Of a DNA stretch of 38,925 bases, positions 6,970 through 15,104 are shown piece by piece. Origin of the DNA: Eubacteriales bacterium (GTDB taxonomy: Bacteria; Bacillota; Clostridia; Lachnospirales; Lachnospiraceae); assembly GCA_030524455.1 (NCBI GenBank), contig JAUNGT010000030.1:1-38925 (forward strand), read 5' to 3'. The notes below the pieces were generated by a model. That model saw nothing but the letters and a program-made list of their open reading frames with translations, did not search any database and was not told where the DNA came from. The number at the start of each line of letters is the position of its first letter. The stretch's first letter is position 1. Made by a program: the position numbers and the translations under genes.

Positions 6970-7634
6970 GCTACAGTATCGCGATTGACGGGCCTGCGGG
7001 CGCGGGAAAAAGTACGATTGCCAGGCTGGTGGCAAAGAAAAAGGGCTGCTGCTATGTGGATACCGGAGCGATTTACCGGGCCATGGCTCTGTTTATGCTC
7101 CGCAGCAGAGTGGATGCTTCCGACCGGGAGCAGATCGCGCAAAAGTGCCGGGAGGCCAGGGTGGAGCTTGCCTACGAGAACGGGGAGCAGCAGGTTTTCT
7201 TAAACGGGGAGCCGGTCAACGGCCTGATCCGCACGGAGCAGGTCAGTCAGATGGCCTCCAAAACCGCAGCGGTGCCGGCGGTGCGGGAATGGCTGATCGA
7301 TCTGCAGCGCGGCCTGGCAAAAAGCCGGGACGTGATCATGGACGGCCGGGATATCGGCACCTGCGTGCTGCCGGAGGCCACGGTGAAAATCTATCTGACT
7401 GCCTCCGTTGAGGTGCGCGCGCGCCGCCGTTACCTGGAGTACCGGGAAAAGGGAGGCACGGAAACCTACGAGGAGATCTGCGAGGATGTGGCAAAGCGGG
7501 ACGCACAGGACATGGGCCGGGCGATTGCTCCCCTGAAGCAGGCGGAGGACGCGGTGCTGGTGGACACCTCTGAGATGACCATCGAGCAGGCGGCGGACCG
7601 GATCCTGGAAATCTGCGCGCAGAAGGGGTGTTGA
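6966..7634 (+). CDS. cmk: Cytidylate kinase
   Basis: 222 residues, the usual length. It phosphorylates CMP and dCMP to the diphosphates in pyrimidine nucleotide salvage and synthesis, in the cytoplasm. The P-loop is 'GPAGAGKST' at residues ~8-16. The NMP-binding motif 'YVDTGAIYRAMAL' follows at ~33-45. 'DGRDIGTCVLPEA' (~125-137) and the LID-type 'RRRYLEY' and 'KRDAQDMGRAIAPLK' segments are typical of bacterial CMP kinases. The ATG overlaps the preceding stop by 4 nt and has GGGAGGAGAAGG directly upstream. The gene partly overlaps the GTG that precedes the ispH start. Co-location with ispH and rpsA is a widespread arrangement in Firmicutes. Confidence 0.97.
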   Translation: MSYSIAIDGPAGAGKSTIARLVAKKKGCCYVDTGAIYRAMALFMLRSRVDASDREQIAQKCREARVELAYENGEQQVFLNGEPVNGLIRTEQVSQMASKTAAVPAVREWLIDLQRGLAKSRDVIMDGRDIGTCVLPEATVKIYLTASVEVRARRRYLEYREKGGTETYEEICEDVAKRDAQDMGRAIAPLKQAEDAVLVDTSEMTIEQAADRILEICAQKGC

Positions 7635-7636
7635 AT

Positions 7637-8485
7637 ATGGAAGTTTTGCTGGCGAAAAGCGCAGGCTTTTGCTTCGGCGTCAAACGGGCGGTGGAGCGTG
7701 TTTATGAGCTGGCCGGGAGCGGCGGGCGCATTTACACCTTCGGCCCCATCATCCACAACGAGGAGGTGGTGGGGGATCTGGAAAAAAAAGGCGTTTCCGT
7801 GATTGAGAGTACGGAGCAGCTTGCAAAGATAAAAAGCGGCGTGGTGGTGATCCGCTCCCACGGCGTGGCAAAGAGCGTTTATGAGCAGATCGAGCGTCAG
7901 GGACTGGAGTGTGTGGACGCCACCTGCCCCTTTGTGAGACGGATCCACCGGATCGTGGAGAAGGAGAGCGAAAACGGCAAGCAGATCCTGATTGTGGGCA
8001 ACGCCGGGCATCCGGAGGTGGAGGGGATTATGGGCTGGTCCCGCACGCCCGCCTGGGTGGCGGAAACACCCGGGGAGATGGAAAAGATCAGCCCGGACCC
8101 TTCCGTTCCGGTATGCATCGTGTCCCAAACGACATTTAACTACAATAAATTTAAAGAACTTGTTGAAATTTTTAAAAAAAGAGGGTATGATATTAGTGTT
8201 GTGAATACAATCTGTAACGCAACTGAGGAGAGACAGACTGAGGCGAAGGAGATTGCCGCCAAGGTCGATGCGATGATAATAATAGGAGGAAAGCACAGTT
8301 CCAACACCAGGAAGCTGTACGAAATATGCAGCCGGGAGTGTGCTCACACCTATTTTATACAGACACTGGATGACTTGCATTTAGAACTACCTAAATCTGT
8401 CCGACTAGTGGGTATTACAGCCGGGGCGTCTACCCCGAACAAAATTATCGAGGAGGTTCAAAATTATGTCCGAATTAACTTTTGA
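7637..8485 (+). CDS. ispH: 4-hydroxy-3-methylbut-2-enyl diphosphate reductase (IspH/LytB)
   Basis: 282 residues from the ATG at 7637 (a GTG at 7628 is in frame but AGAAGGGGTG fits the ATG better). IspH carries out the last step of the MEP isoprenoid pathway, making IPP and DMAPP with a [4Fe-4S] cluster. The three cluster ligands are visible: Cys12 (AGFCFGV), Cys97 (DATCPFV) and Cys193 (TICNATEER). The substrate-binding histidines His40 (IIHNEEVV), His75 (RSHGV) and His125 (AGHPEV) are present, as are 'TTFNY' and 'GGKHSSNT'. The gene ends 20 nt inside rpsA in a different frame. Its 3' third is distinctly AT-richer than the surroundings (about 8130-8230) and contains a consensus promoter. Confidence 0.97.
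   Translation: MEVLLAKSAGFCFGVKRAVERVYELAGSGGRIYTFGPIIHNEEVVGDLEKKGVSVIESTEQLAKIKSGVVVIRSHGVAKSVYEQIERQGLECVDATCPFVRRIHRIVEKESENGKQILIVGNAGHPEVEGIMGWSRTPAWVAETPGEMEKISPDPSVPVCIVSQTTFNYNKFKELVEIFKKRGYDISVVNTICNATEERQTEAKEIAAKVDAMIIIGGKHSSNTRKLYEICSRECAHTYFIQTLDDLHLELPKSVRLVGITAGASTPNKIIEEVQNYVRINF
8163..8191 (+). promoter_or_regulatory. Sigma-A promoter inside ispH, reading toward rpsA
   Basis: TTGAAA (8163-8168), exactly 17 bp, then TATGAT (8186-8191). Both hexamers match the sigma-A consensus in 5 of 6 positions, and the spacer is very AT-rich. It lies in the only markedly AT-rich stretch of an otherwise GC-rich operon. The predicted start is ~8198, giving a ~268-nt leader before the rpsA ATG. 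Confidence 0.65.
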
Positions 8486-9590
8486 ACAGATGCTTGACGC
8501 ATCACTGAAAACAATACATGCAGGAGAGGTAGTCGAAGGTACAGTCATTGATGTGAAGCCTGAAGAAATTGTACTGAACATCGGATACAAGTCCGACGGC
8601 ATCCTGACCAGGAACGAATATTCCAATGATTCCAACCTGGATCTGACCACGATCGCAAAGCCTGGTGATACGATGGAGGTTAAGGTTTTAAAGGTAAACG
8701 ACGGCGAGGGCCAGGTGCTTCTTACTTACAAGAGACTGGCTGCCGACAGAGGCAACAAGAGGATTGAGGAGGCCTTCAACAACCACGAGGTATTAAAGGC
8801 GAAGGTGACACAGGTGCTGGAGGGCGGACTGATCGTCGTTGTGGAGGATGTTCGCATTTTCATTCCCGCAAGCCTGGTATCCGACACCTATGAGAAGGAT
8901 CTGACCAAGTATGACGGCCAGGAGATTGAATTCGTGATCAGCGAGTACAATCCCCGCAGGAGAAGATATATCGGCGACCGCAAGCAGCTGATCGTTGCGC
9001 GCAAGGCGGAGCAGCAGGCAGCGCTGTTCGCACGGATCCATGAGGGAGACGTGGTAGAGGGCGTTGTGAAGAATGTGACCGATTTCGGCGCGTTCGTGGA
9101 TCTGGGCGGAGCAGACGGACTGCTTCACATTTCCGAGATGTCCTGGGGACGGATCGAGCATCCCAAGAAGGTGTTCAAGGTAGGCGAGAAGCTGAAGGTC
9201 CTGATCAAGGAGATCAACGGCAGCAAGATCGCTCTGAGCCTGAAGTTCGAGGATCAGAACCCCTGGAAGGACGCGGCTGTGAAGTACGCGATCGGCAATG
9301 TGGTGACCGGCAGAGTTGCCCGCATGACCGATTTCGGCGCGTTTGTTGAGCTGGAGCCCGGCATCGACGCTCTGCTTCATGTATCCCAGATCTCCAAGGA
9401 GCATGTGGATAAGCCCTCCGATGTACTCAAGGTGGGCGAGGAGGTTACCGCGAAGGTGGTGGACTTCAACGAGGCAGACAAGAAGATCAGCTTAAGCATC
9501 AAGGCGCTTCATACCCCTGACAGACGGGACGAGGATGCGGACGTGGTTTCCGTTGATATCGATTCCGTGATCGCAGATCAGGAGAACTAA
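8466..9590 (+). CDS. rpsA: Ribosomal protein S1-type protein with four S1 domains
   Basis: 374 residues from the ATG at 8466, preceded by GAGGAGG. There are four S1 (OB-fold RNA-binding) repeats at about residues 18-88, 103-168, 190-260 and 275-346. The last two are the best conserved, each with 'G-x-V-x-x-x-T/M-D-F-G-A-F-V-x-L' and 'LLHISEMSW' or 'LLHVSQIS'. The tail is acidic. Four repeats is the short Firmicutes form rather than the six-repeat form of E. coli; such proteins bind mRNA or ribosomes and affect translation or RNA stability. The start lies inside the ispH 3' end (20-nt overlap). Codon choice is somewhat different from neighbours, richer in AAG and ATC, which fits high expression. 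A strong terminator follows. Confidence 0.93.
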   Translation: MSELTFEQMLDASLKTIHAGEVVEGTVIDVKPEEIVLNIGYKSDGILTRNEYSNDSNLDLTTIAKPGDTMEVKVLKVNDGEGQVLLTYKRLAADRGNKRIEEAFNNHEVLKAKVTQVLEGGLIVVVEDVRIFIPASLVSDTYEKDLTKYDGQEIEFVISEYNPRRRRYIGDRKQLIVARKAEQQAALFARIHEGDVVEGVVKNVTDFGAFVDLGGADGLLHISEMSWGRIEHPKKVFKVGEKLKVLIKEINGSKIALSLKFEDQNPWKDAAVKYAIGNVVTGRVARMTDFGAFVELEPGIDALLHVSQISKEHVDKPSDVLKVGEEVTAKVVDFNEADKKISLSIKALHTPDRRDEDADVVSVDIDSVIADQEN

Positions 9591-9606
9591 AAAGAAAGAC
9601 AACAGG

Positions 9607-9636
9607 CGGCGGGATATTTTATCCCGCCGTTTTTTT
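9607..9636 (+). terminator. rpsA: Intrinsic terminator after rpsA
   Basis: CGGCGGGAT (9607-9615) pairs perfectly with ATCCCGCCG (9621-9629) around ATTTT, followed by seven Ts. It ends the rpiR-rpsA operon. Read from the other strand it is followed by a mixed rather than T-rich tract, so it is probably a weaker stop for the opposing yprB-like gene. Confidence 0.92.
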
Positions 9637-9658
9637 GACCCAACAAAAGAACATACGT

Positions 9659-10777
9659 TTATCTTCCGGACAGCGCATGCAGCAGCTCCTCTGTATAGGC
9701 CTTCTGCACCTGGGCCTGTCCCTCCAGGATGGAGGCAGCCTCCACATATCGCTGTTTATCCTTCACCTCCCGTCCAAACAAAACAGCGTCCTGCGGCGCG
9801 CCGTACCAGGGCAGAAAGGCGCCGGTTTTGCGGGTGTAGCAGTTGGCGGCGGTGGCAGGCATACGCTGGGATTTGTCCACATATACTGCAACGGACTTGT
9901 GAATGGCATTATCCTCGGCGGGCAGATAGGCGTAGTTTTTGTAGTCCGGATAAAAGTGCCGGAGCTCTCCGGAGAGGATCGGCAGGCGAAGCAGCGCCGT
10001 ATCCTGCCGGGCTGCCAGAAAGCAGCTTTTCAGCACCGGGCCCGTCCCGTGGAGAGAGAGGGGCACGGGAAGGGGAGAAAAAAGCCGCAGCGAAAAAAGG
10101 GCGCTCTGCACCGGAAGACCGGCCGCGTCCGGCTCCTTTTCCAGACGGCAGCTTTCCACGGAAAAGCCGCCCTCCTCGAAAAGGCCGGGGATTGCGGTGA
10201 TGGGAAAAAGCTGCGTCATCCCTTCCAGATCGTCGTGGTTGTGGAGGAGGAGCACCTGTAAAAGCCGTTCCTCCCGGCTTTCGCCGTAGGCGCGGTAAAG
10301 CTCCAGAAGCTGGCCGCCGGAGAAGGGATCCTCCCGGTGGCTGCCCATATATTCCTCCAGATGCCGCTGACGGCAGCCGGGCAGATGCAGCAGGTTTTTG
10401 TAGGGACTGATATGGCGGTAAATATCGTACTGCGTTCCGGGGAAAAACACCGGGAGCCTGTGCTTTTTGCACCGCGCCTGCAGGAAGGGGATATCGAATA
10501 CCGTGCCGTTGAAGTGGACGATGGTCTCAAAGGGGGCCGCAAAGTCCAGAAAGGCCTGCAGGATCTCCGTTTCCCGGTCCGGGGCCGGCGCAAAAAACTG
10601 GCGGATTTTCCATGCGCCCGCCTCGAAACGGACGCAGCCGATCAGGTAGACGGAGGCTCCCTTCGGGGAAAATCCGGTGGTCTCGATGTCCAGAAACAGG
10701 ACGCTCTCCGGCCGGGAAAACAGGGAGGAGAGATTTTTGGTTTTTTCTGAGGGAATGGTTTGCTCAATTGTTTTCAT
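9659..10777 (-). CDS. YprB-like ribonuclease H-fold (3'-5' exonuclease-type) protein
   Basis: 372 residues from the ATG whose first base is 10777; an alternative ATG begins at 10783, and the longer open frame to 10864 runs through the promoter region. There is no strong ribosome site at either. The N-terminal half is a DnaQ-like RNase H fold: 'FLDIETTGFSPKGASVYLIG' supplies the D-x-E of exonuclease motif I, 'VHFNGTVFDIPFLQARC' is motif II with its N-G-x-x-F-D, and 'HNHDDLEGM' near residues ~210-218 gives the final H-x-x-x-D motif. The C-terminal ~150 residues are not recognisable. Members are predicted metal-dependent nucleases in the cytoplasm with no firm substrate. It is transcribed divergently from rnfC from a shared 118-nt region. 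Confidence 0.82.
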   Translation of the reverse strand: MKTIEQTIPSEKTKNLSSLFSRPESVLFLDIETTGFSPKGASVYLIGCVRFEAGAWKIRQFFAPAPDRETEILQAFLDFAAPFETIVHFNGTVFDIPFLQARCKKHRLPVFFPGTQYDIYRHISPYKNLLHLPGCRQRHLEEYMGSHREDPFSGGQLLELYRAYGESREERLLQVLLLHNHDDLEGMTQLFPITAIPGLFEEGGFSVESCRLEKEPDAAGLPVQSALFSLRLFSPLPVPLSLHGTGPVLKSCFLAARQDTALLRLPILSGELRHFYPDYKNYAYLPAEDNAIHKSVAVYVDKSQRMPATAANCYTRKTGAFLPWYGAPQDAVLFGREVKDKQRYVEAASILEGQAQVQKAYTEELLHALSGR

Positions 10778-10817
10778 AGCCATAGAATAGCACATTTCTG
10801 TAAGTTTCTGTAGCTTT

Positions 10818-10847
10818 TTGTCAAAAAAAATAGTAAAATAATAAATA
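10818..10847 (+). promoter_or_regulatory. Candidate rnf operon promoter, back-to-back with a minus-strand -35
   Basis: TTGTCA (10818-10823) with TAAATA at 10842-10847 (18-bp spacer) or ATAAAT at 10841-10846 (17 bp). On the opposite strand a perfect TTGACA is read from 10824 to 10819, so the two -35 elements overlap almost entirely. The minus-strand -10 is poor (TACAGA or ACAGAA). The region is A/T-rich, in contrast to the flanking genes. Confidence 0.5.
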
Positions 10848-10895
10848 GATTTGTGATTGTTCACAGAAAATCGGATCGGAAAGGGAGGTTGGCAG

Positions 10896-12236
10896 ATGGC
10901 AAAGTTTACGTTTGTGGGCGGGATCCATCCCTACGACGGCAAGGAACTGTCAAAGGATAAGCCCATGAAGGCAGTGTTGCCAAAGGGGGACCTGGTTTAT
11001 CCGCTTTCCCAGCACATCGGCGCACCGGCAGCGCCTGTGGTGGCAAAGGGGGATCATGTGCTGGCCGGGCAGAAGATCGCGGAGGCCCAGGGGTTTGTGT
11101 CCGCGCCCATCTACGCGACGGTTTCCGGCCTGGTTAAGGCGATTGAGCCCCGCCGGGTTGTGACCGGGGACAATGTGATGAGCATTGTGATTCAGAATGA
11201 TGAGCGCTATGAGGAGGTGGAGTATCCGGCGGCAGTGCCCGCAGAGCGTCTGAGCCGTCAGGAGATTGTGGACCGGATTAAGGAGGCGGGCATCGTGGGG
11301 ATGGGAGGCGCGGGCTTTCCCACCCATGTGAAGATGTGTCCGAAGGAGCCGGATAAGATCAGCTATGTGATTGCCAACTGTGCGGAGTGCGAGCCCTACC
11401 TGACCTCAGACTATCGCAGAATGCTGGAGGAGCCGGAGAAGCTGATCGCCGGGCTGAAGGTGATGCTGCTGCTGTTTCCCAACGCCAAGGGCGTCCTGGC
11501 GGTGGAGGATAACAAGCCGGACTGCATCGCCCTGTTAAAGAAGCTGACCCGCCGGGAGGAGAAAATTTCCGTGGCGGCCCTGCATACCAAGTACCCGCAG
11601 GGCTCGGAGCGGCACCTGATCTACGCGGTGACCGGGCGTGCCATCCATTCCTCCATGCTGCCGGCGGACGCAGGGTGCATCGTGGACAACGTGGATACGG
11701 TCGTGGCGATCAACCGGGCGGTGAACGAGGGGAAGCCGCTGATGAACCGGATCGTGACCGTGACCGGTGATGCGATCGCCAATCCTCAGAATTTTATCGT
11801 GCGCATCGGCACCAACTACCATGAGCTGATCGAGGAGGCGGGAGGCTTTGTGAGAGAGCCGGCAAAGATCATTTCCGGCGGTCCCATGATGGGCTTTGGC
11901 ATCTTTGACCTGGATGTTCCCACCACCAAGACCTCCTCGGCGCTGCTGTGCCTGACGCACGACGATATGGAGGGGCAGGAGCCTCTGGCCTGTATCAACT
12001 GCGGCCGCTGCGTGGAGGTCTGTCCCGGCCGGGTGGTGCCGAAGCTTTTGGCGGAGCTTGCGATACACCAGGATCTGGAGGGCTTTGAGAGACACGACGG
12101 CCTGGAGTGCTGCGAGTGCGGCTGCTGCAGCTATGTCTGTCCGGCCAAGCGTCCGCTGACCCAGGCGATCAAATCCGCCCGCAAGCTGGTGCTTGCGGAG
12201 AAGAAAAAAAAGCAGCAGGAGGCGAAAAAATCATGA
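10896..12236 (+). CDS. rnfC: Rnf complex subunit C (ferredoxin:NAD+ oxidoreductase)
   Basis: 446 residues from the ATG at 10896, with AAGGGAGG 7 nt upstream. RnfC is the NADH/FMN-binding, Fe-S peripheral subunit of the ion-pumping Rnf complex, which couples reduced ferredoxin oxidation to NAD+ reduction. The start 'FVGGIHPYDGKELSKDKP' is the family's signature, and 'GIVGMGGAGFPTHVK' (~140-154) is the Gly-rich FMN/NADH site shared with the complex I 51-kDa subunit. Two [4Fe-4S] motifs follow at about residues 368-380 (CINCGRCVEVCP) and 407-420 (CCECGCCSYVCP). The Lys-rich tail is usual. It is the first gene of rnfCDGEAB, and its stop overlaps the rnfD start (ATGA). Confidence 0.97.
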   Translation: MAKFTFVGGIHPYDGKELSKDKPMKAVLPKGDLVYPLSQHIGAPAAPVVAKGDHVLAGQKIAEAQGFVSAPIYATVSGLVKAIEPRRVVTGDNVMSIVIQNDERYEEVEYPAAVPAERLSRQEIVDRIKEAGIVGMGGAGFPTHVKMCPKEPDKISYVIANCAECEPYLTSDYRRMLEEPEKLIAGLKVMLLLFPNAKGVLAVEDNKPDCIALLKKLTRREEKISVAALHTKYPQGSERHLIYAVTGRAIHSSMLPADAGCIVDNVDTVVAINRAVNEGKPLMNRIVTVTGDAIANPQNFIVRIGTNYHELIEEAGGFVREPAKIISGGPMMGFGIFDLDVPTTKTSSALLCLTHDDMEGQEPLACINCGRCVEVCPGRVVPKLLAELAIHQDLEGFERHDGLECCECGCCSYVCPAKRPLTQAIKSARKLVLAEKKKKQQEAKKS

Positions 12237-13174
12237 GCGAATTGAGAAACGTGTCCTCCAACCCGCATATCCGGGACCGGATCACAACATCCCGGATTAT
12301 GCTGACTGTCGTGGCGGCCCTGCTTGTCCCGGCCTGCTTTGGAATTTACAATTTCGGATTCCGCGCCCTGGTGCTGATTTTGATCAGTGTGGCCTCCTGT
12401 GTGCTGACGGAGGCCGTCTATGAGATCCTGATGAAAAAGCCTCTCACGGTGGGGGATTTTTCGGCGGTGGTGACGGGCCTTTTGCTCGCCCTGAATCTGC
12501 CGGTGTCCGTGCCCTTCTGGATCCCCGTGGTGGGCGGCGTGTTCGCCATTTTGGTGGTGAAGCTGCTCTTTGGCGGCCTGGGCCAGAACTTTGTCAATCC
12601 GGCGCTGGCGGCCCGCTGCTTTTTGCTGATTTCGTTCACGTCGATTATGACCAATTTTGACTGCGACGCCTACACCGGCGCGACCCCTCTGGCCAGCTTA
12701 AAGGCCGGGGAGGGGGTGGATGTGATGCGCATGATCCTGGGCCGCACGGCGGGGACGATCGGAGAGACCTCTGTGATCGCCGTGGCGGCCGGAGCCTGTA
12801 TCCTGATCCTGGCGGGCGTGATCGATCTGCGGGTACCGGGCAGCTACCTGATTTCCTTTTCGGTATTTGTGCTGCTCTTTGCGGCCCTTTCGGGCAGAAG
12901 CGTCGGCGGCAGCTATCTTTCCGCCCAGCTGGCCGGCGGCGGCCTGATGCTGGGAGCCTTTTTCATGGCGACGGACTATGTGACCCGTCCCGTGACGAAG
13001 AAGGGGCAGTATGTGTACGGTCTGTTTCTGGGCTTTATGACGGCCGTATTCCGGGTATTCGGGGCCAGCGCAGAGGGCGTCTCCTACGCCATCCTTCTGG
13101 GAAATCTGCTGGTTCCGCTGATGGAAAAATTCACGATGCCCAGGGCATTCGGCAAAGGAGGGGAGCGCTCATGA
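12233..13174 (+). CDS. rnfD: Rnf complex subunit D (membrane, covalent FMN)
   Basis: 313 residues from the ATG at 12233, in a 4-nt overlap with rnfC. It is a membrane subunit of the NqrB/RnfD family with about nine or ten helices. The covalent FMN attachment motif is visible as 'YTGATPLASL', with the Thr of G-A-T at residue 151. The N-terminal 'SNPHIRDRITTSRIMLTVVAALLPA'-like segment (conserved S-P-H-x-R) precedes the first helix. RnfD carries flavin and quinone or ion pathways in the membrane part of the pump. The rnfG start overlaps its stop by 4 nt. Confidence 0.96.
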   Translation: MSELRNVSSNPHIRDRITTSRIMLTVVAALLVPACFGIYNFGFRALVLILISVASCVLTEAVYEILMKKPLTVGDFSAVVTGLLLALNLPVSVPFWIPVVGGVFAILVVKLLFGGLGQNFVNPALAARCFLLISFTSIMTNFDCDAYTGATPLASLKAGEGVDVMRMILGRTAGTIGETSVIAVAAGACILILAGVIDLRVPGSYLISFSVFVLLFAALSGRSVGGSYLSAQLAGGGLMLGAFFMATDYVTRPVTKKGQYVYGLFLGFMTAVFRVFGASAEGVSYAILLGNLLVPLMEKFTMPRAFGKGGERS

Positions 13175-13797
13175 AAAGTATGCTCAAGGATGCGGCCATC
13201 CTGTTTGTCATCACGCTGGCAGCGGGCCTCTTGCTGGGATGCGTGTATCAGCTGACCAAGGAGCCGATCGCCCGGCAGGAGGCGCTGGCCAAAGAGCGGG
13301 CCAGCCGGGAGGTGTTTTCGGATGCAGCCTCCTTTGCAGGGCTTGAGGGTTTTGAGGAGGAAGCCGCTCAGGCGGTGCTGGATGCCGGCGGCTATGCGGG
13401 AGCCTCCGTGAACGAGGTGCAGACCGCGCTGGACGGCGACGGGAACGCGCTGGGCTATGTGATTACCGTCACCTCCCATGAGGGATACGGCGGGGACATT
13501 CAATTTACGGTGGGCGTAAGGGCGGACGGTACCTTAAACGGGATCTCCCTGCTTTCCATCGCAGAGACGGCGGGGCTCGGAATGCAGGCGGGGGACGTTC
13601 TGGTCCCCCAGTTTGCGGGAAAGAACGCTTACCCTTACGTTTATACCAAAACCGGCGCGGCGGCGGACAATGAGATCGACGCCATCTCCGGCGCGACCGT
13701 CACCACAAAGGCGGTGACCGACGGGGTAAACGCCGGCCTGTACTATTTTCACACCGCGTTAAACGGAGCGGGGGAAGGAGCAGCCCATGAAGAATAA
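13171..13797 (+). CDS. rnfG: Rnf complex subunit G (FMN-binding)
   Basis: 208 residues. One N-terminal membrane helix (about residues 8-28) anchors an extracytoplasmic FMN-binding domain. The covalent flavin motif is 'ISGATVTTKAV' with the Thr of S-G-A-T at residue 176. 'GYGGDIQFTVGV' and 'ETAGLGMQAG' are family-typical. It carries electrons between the membrane flavin and Fe-S sites of the Rnf pump. The start is the ATGA overlap with rnfD; the 3' end overlaps rnfE by 11 nt. Confidence 0.95.
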   Translation: MKSMLKDAAILFVITLAAGLLLGCVYQLTKEPIARQEALAKERASREVFSDAASFAGLEGFEEEAAQAVLDAGGYAGASVNEVQTALDGDGNALGYVITVTSHEGYGGDIQFTVGVRADGTLNGISLLSIAETAGLGMQAGDVLVPQFAGKNAYPYVYTKTGAAADNEIDAISGATVTTKAVTDGVNAGLYYFHTALNGAGEGAAHEE

Positions 13798-14506
13798 CAG
13801 TCCGGCGGAACGGCTTTACAACGGAATTGTGAAGGAAAATCCAACCTTTGTTCTTGTTCTGGGCATGTGCCCTACGCTGGCGGTGACGACCAGTGCGGTC
13901 AACGGTCTGGGGATGGGGCTGACCACCATGGTGGTGCTGGCCTTTTCCAATCTGGTGATCTCGGCGCTGCGCCGTGTGATACCGGATAAGGTGCGTATCC
14001 CGGCCTTCATCGTGATCGTGGCTTCCATGGTGACGATGATCCAGCTGCTTTTGCAGGGCTTTCTGCCTGCGCTTTACGACGCGCTGGGGATCTATATCCC
14101 GCTGATCGTCGTAAACTGTATCATCCTGGGCCGGGCAGAGTCCTATGCCTCCAAGAATCCGGCGATCCCGTCGCTGTTTGACGGCATCGGCATGGGCCTG
14201 GGCTTTTCCCTGGCGCTGACCTGTATCGGCGCGGTGCGGGAGGTGCTGGGCGCAGGCGAGCTGTTCGGCTTTCGGGTGATGCCTGCCTCCTATGTGCCCT
14301 TTTCCATCTTCGTCATGGCGCCGGGAGCCTTCTTCGTGCTGGCCTTTCTGACGGCCGCTCAGAACCGGATCAAGAGAAACGGGGAGAAAAAGGGCAAGGA
14401 TATGAGCAAAATCCAGTCCGGCTGTTTGGAGGACTGTACGGCCTGCGGCGTGTCGGGCTGCTGTGGCCATGCCTTTTACGGGGACAGCGGAAAGAAGGAG
14501 GGCTAG
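13787..14506 (+). CDS. rnfE: Rnf complex subunit E (membrane) with a Cys-rich C-terminal tail
   Basis: 239 residues from the ATG at 13787, preceded by GGGGGAAGGAG within rnfG. Six membrane helices span about residues 20-195. The paired motifs 'NPTFVLVLGMCPTLAVTTSA' (helix 1) and 'IPLIVVNCIILGRAESYA' (helix 4) hold the conserved cysteines that coordinate the intramembrane Fe-S centre together with RnfA. After the last helix, a ~40-residue charged tail ends in a Cys-rich segment ('GCLEDCTACGVSGCCGH'), which is not part of the membrane core of the family. Its role is unknown (see findings). Confidence 0.95.
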   Translation: MKNNSPAERLYNGIVKENPTFVLVLGMCPTLAVTTSAVNGLGMGLTTMVVLAFSNLVISALRRVIPDKVRIPAFIVIVASMVTMIQLLLQGFLPALYDALGIYIPLIVVNCIILGRAESYASKNPAIPSLFDGIGMGLGFSLALTCIGAVREVLGAGELFGFRVMPASYVPFSIFVMAPGAFFVLAFLTAAQNRIKRNGEKKGKDMSKIQSGCLEDCTACGVSGCCGHAFYGDSGKKEG

Positions 14507-14509
14507 GAC

Positions 14510-15094
14510 ATGGGAGAGATACGGGAATTATTGCTGCTTGTGATCGGCTCTGCGCTGGTCAGCAACGTTGTTTTGAGCCAGTTTTTGGGCCTCTGTCCCT
14601 TTTTGGGCGTTTCCAAAAGAGTGGAGACGGCGGCGGGCATGGGGACGGCCGTGATCTTTGTCATCACGCTGTCGAGCGGCGTGGCGGGCCTGATTTATCG
14701 GTTTATCTTAACGCCCCTTGGGATAGAGTATCTGCAGACCATCGTCTTTATCCTGGTGATCGCGGCGCTGGTGCAGTTTGTGGAGATGTTCCTGAAAAAA
14801 TTTATGCGCGGCCTGTATGAGGCGCTGGGCGTCTATCTGCCGCTGATCACCACCAACTGCGCGGTGCTGGGCGTGGCGCTGACCAATGTGCAGAAGGAAT
14901 ACGGGGTGCTGACCGGTGTTGTCAACGGCTTCGCCACGGCGCTGGGCTTTACCATCGCTATCATTATCCTGGCCGGCATCCGGGAAAAGCTGGCCTACAA
15001 CGACATTCCGGAATCCTTCAAGGGCATGCCCATGGTGCTGCTGACGGCGGGACTGATGGCGATTGCCTTCTGCGGATTTTCCGGTCTTTTATAG
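14510..15094 (+). CDS. rnfA: Rnf complex subunit A (membrane)
   Basis: 194 residues, the usual length, six helices. The inverted pseudo-repeat partner of RnfE: 'NVVLSQFLGLCPFLGVSK' in helix 1 and 'VYLPLITTNCAVLGVAL' in helix 4 supply the conserved cysteines for the Fe-S centre at the RnfA/E interface. It begins 3 nt after rnfE with GGAGGGC upstream and is followed after 10 nt by rnfB. Confidence 0.97.
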   Translation: MGEIRELLLLVIGSALVSNVVLSQFLGLCPFLGVSKRVETAAGMGTAVIFVITLSSGVAGLIYRFILTPLGIEYLQTIVFILVIAALVQFVEMFLKKFMRGLYEALGVYLPLITTNCAVLGVALTNVQKEYGVLTGVVNGFATALGFTIAIIILAGIREKLAYNDIPESFKGMPMVLLTAGLMAIAFCGFSGLL

Positions 15095-15104
15095 GAGGCA
15101 GAGC

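Noticed and set aside
12107..12232. Upstream start for rnfD inside rnfC
   Set aside because: The ATG at 12233 forms an ATGA overlap and gives the family's usual N-terminus.
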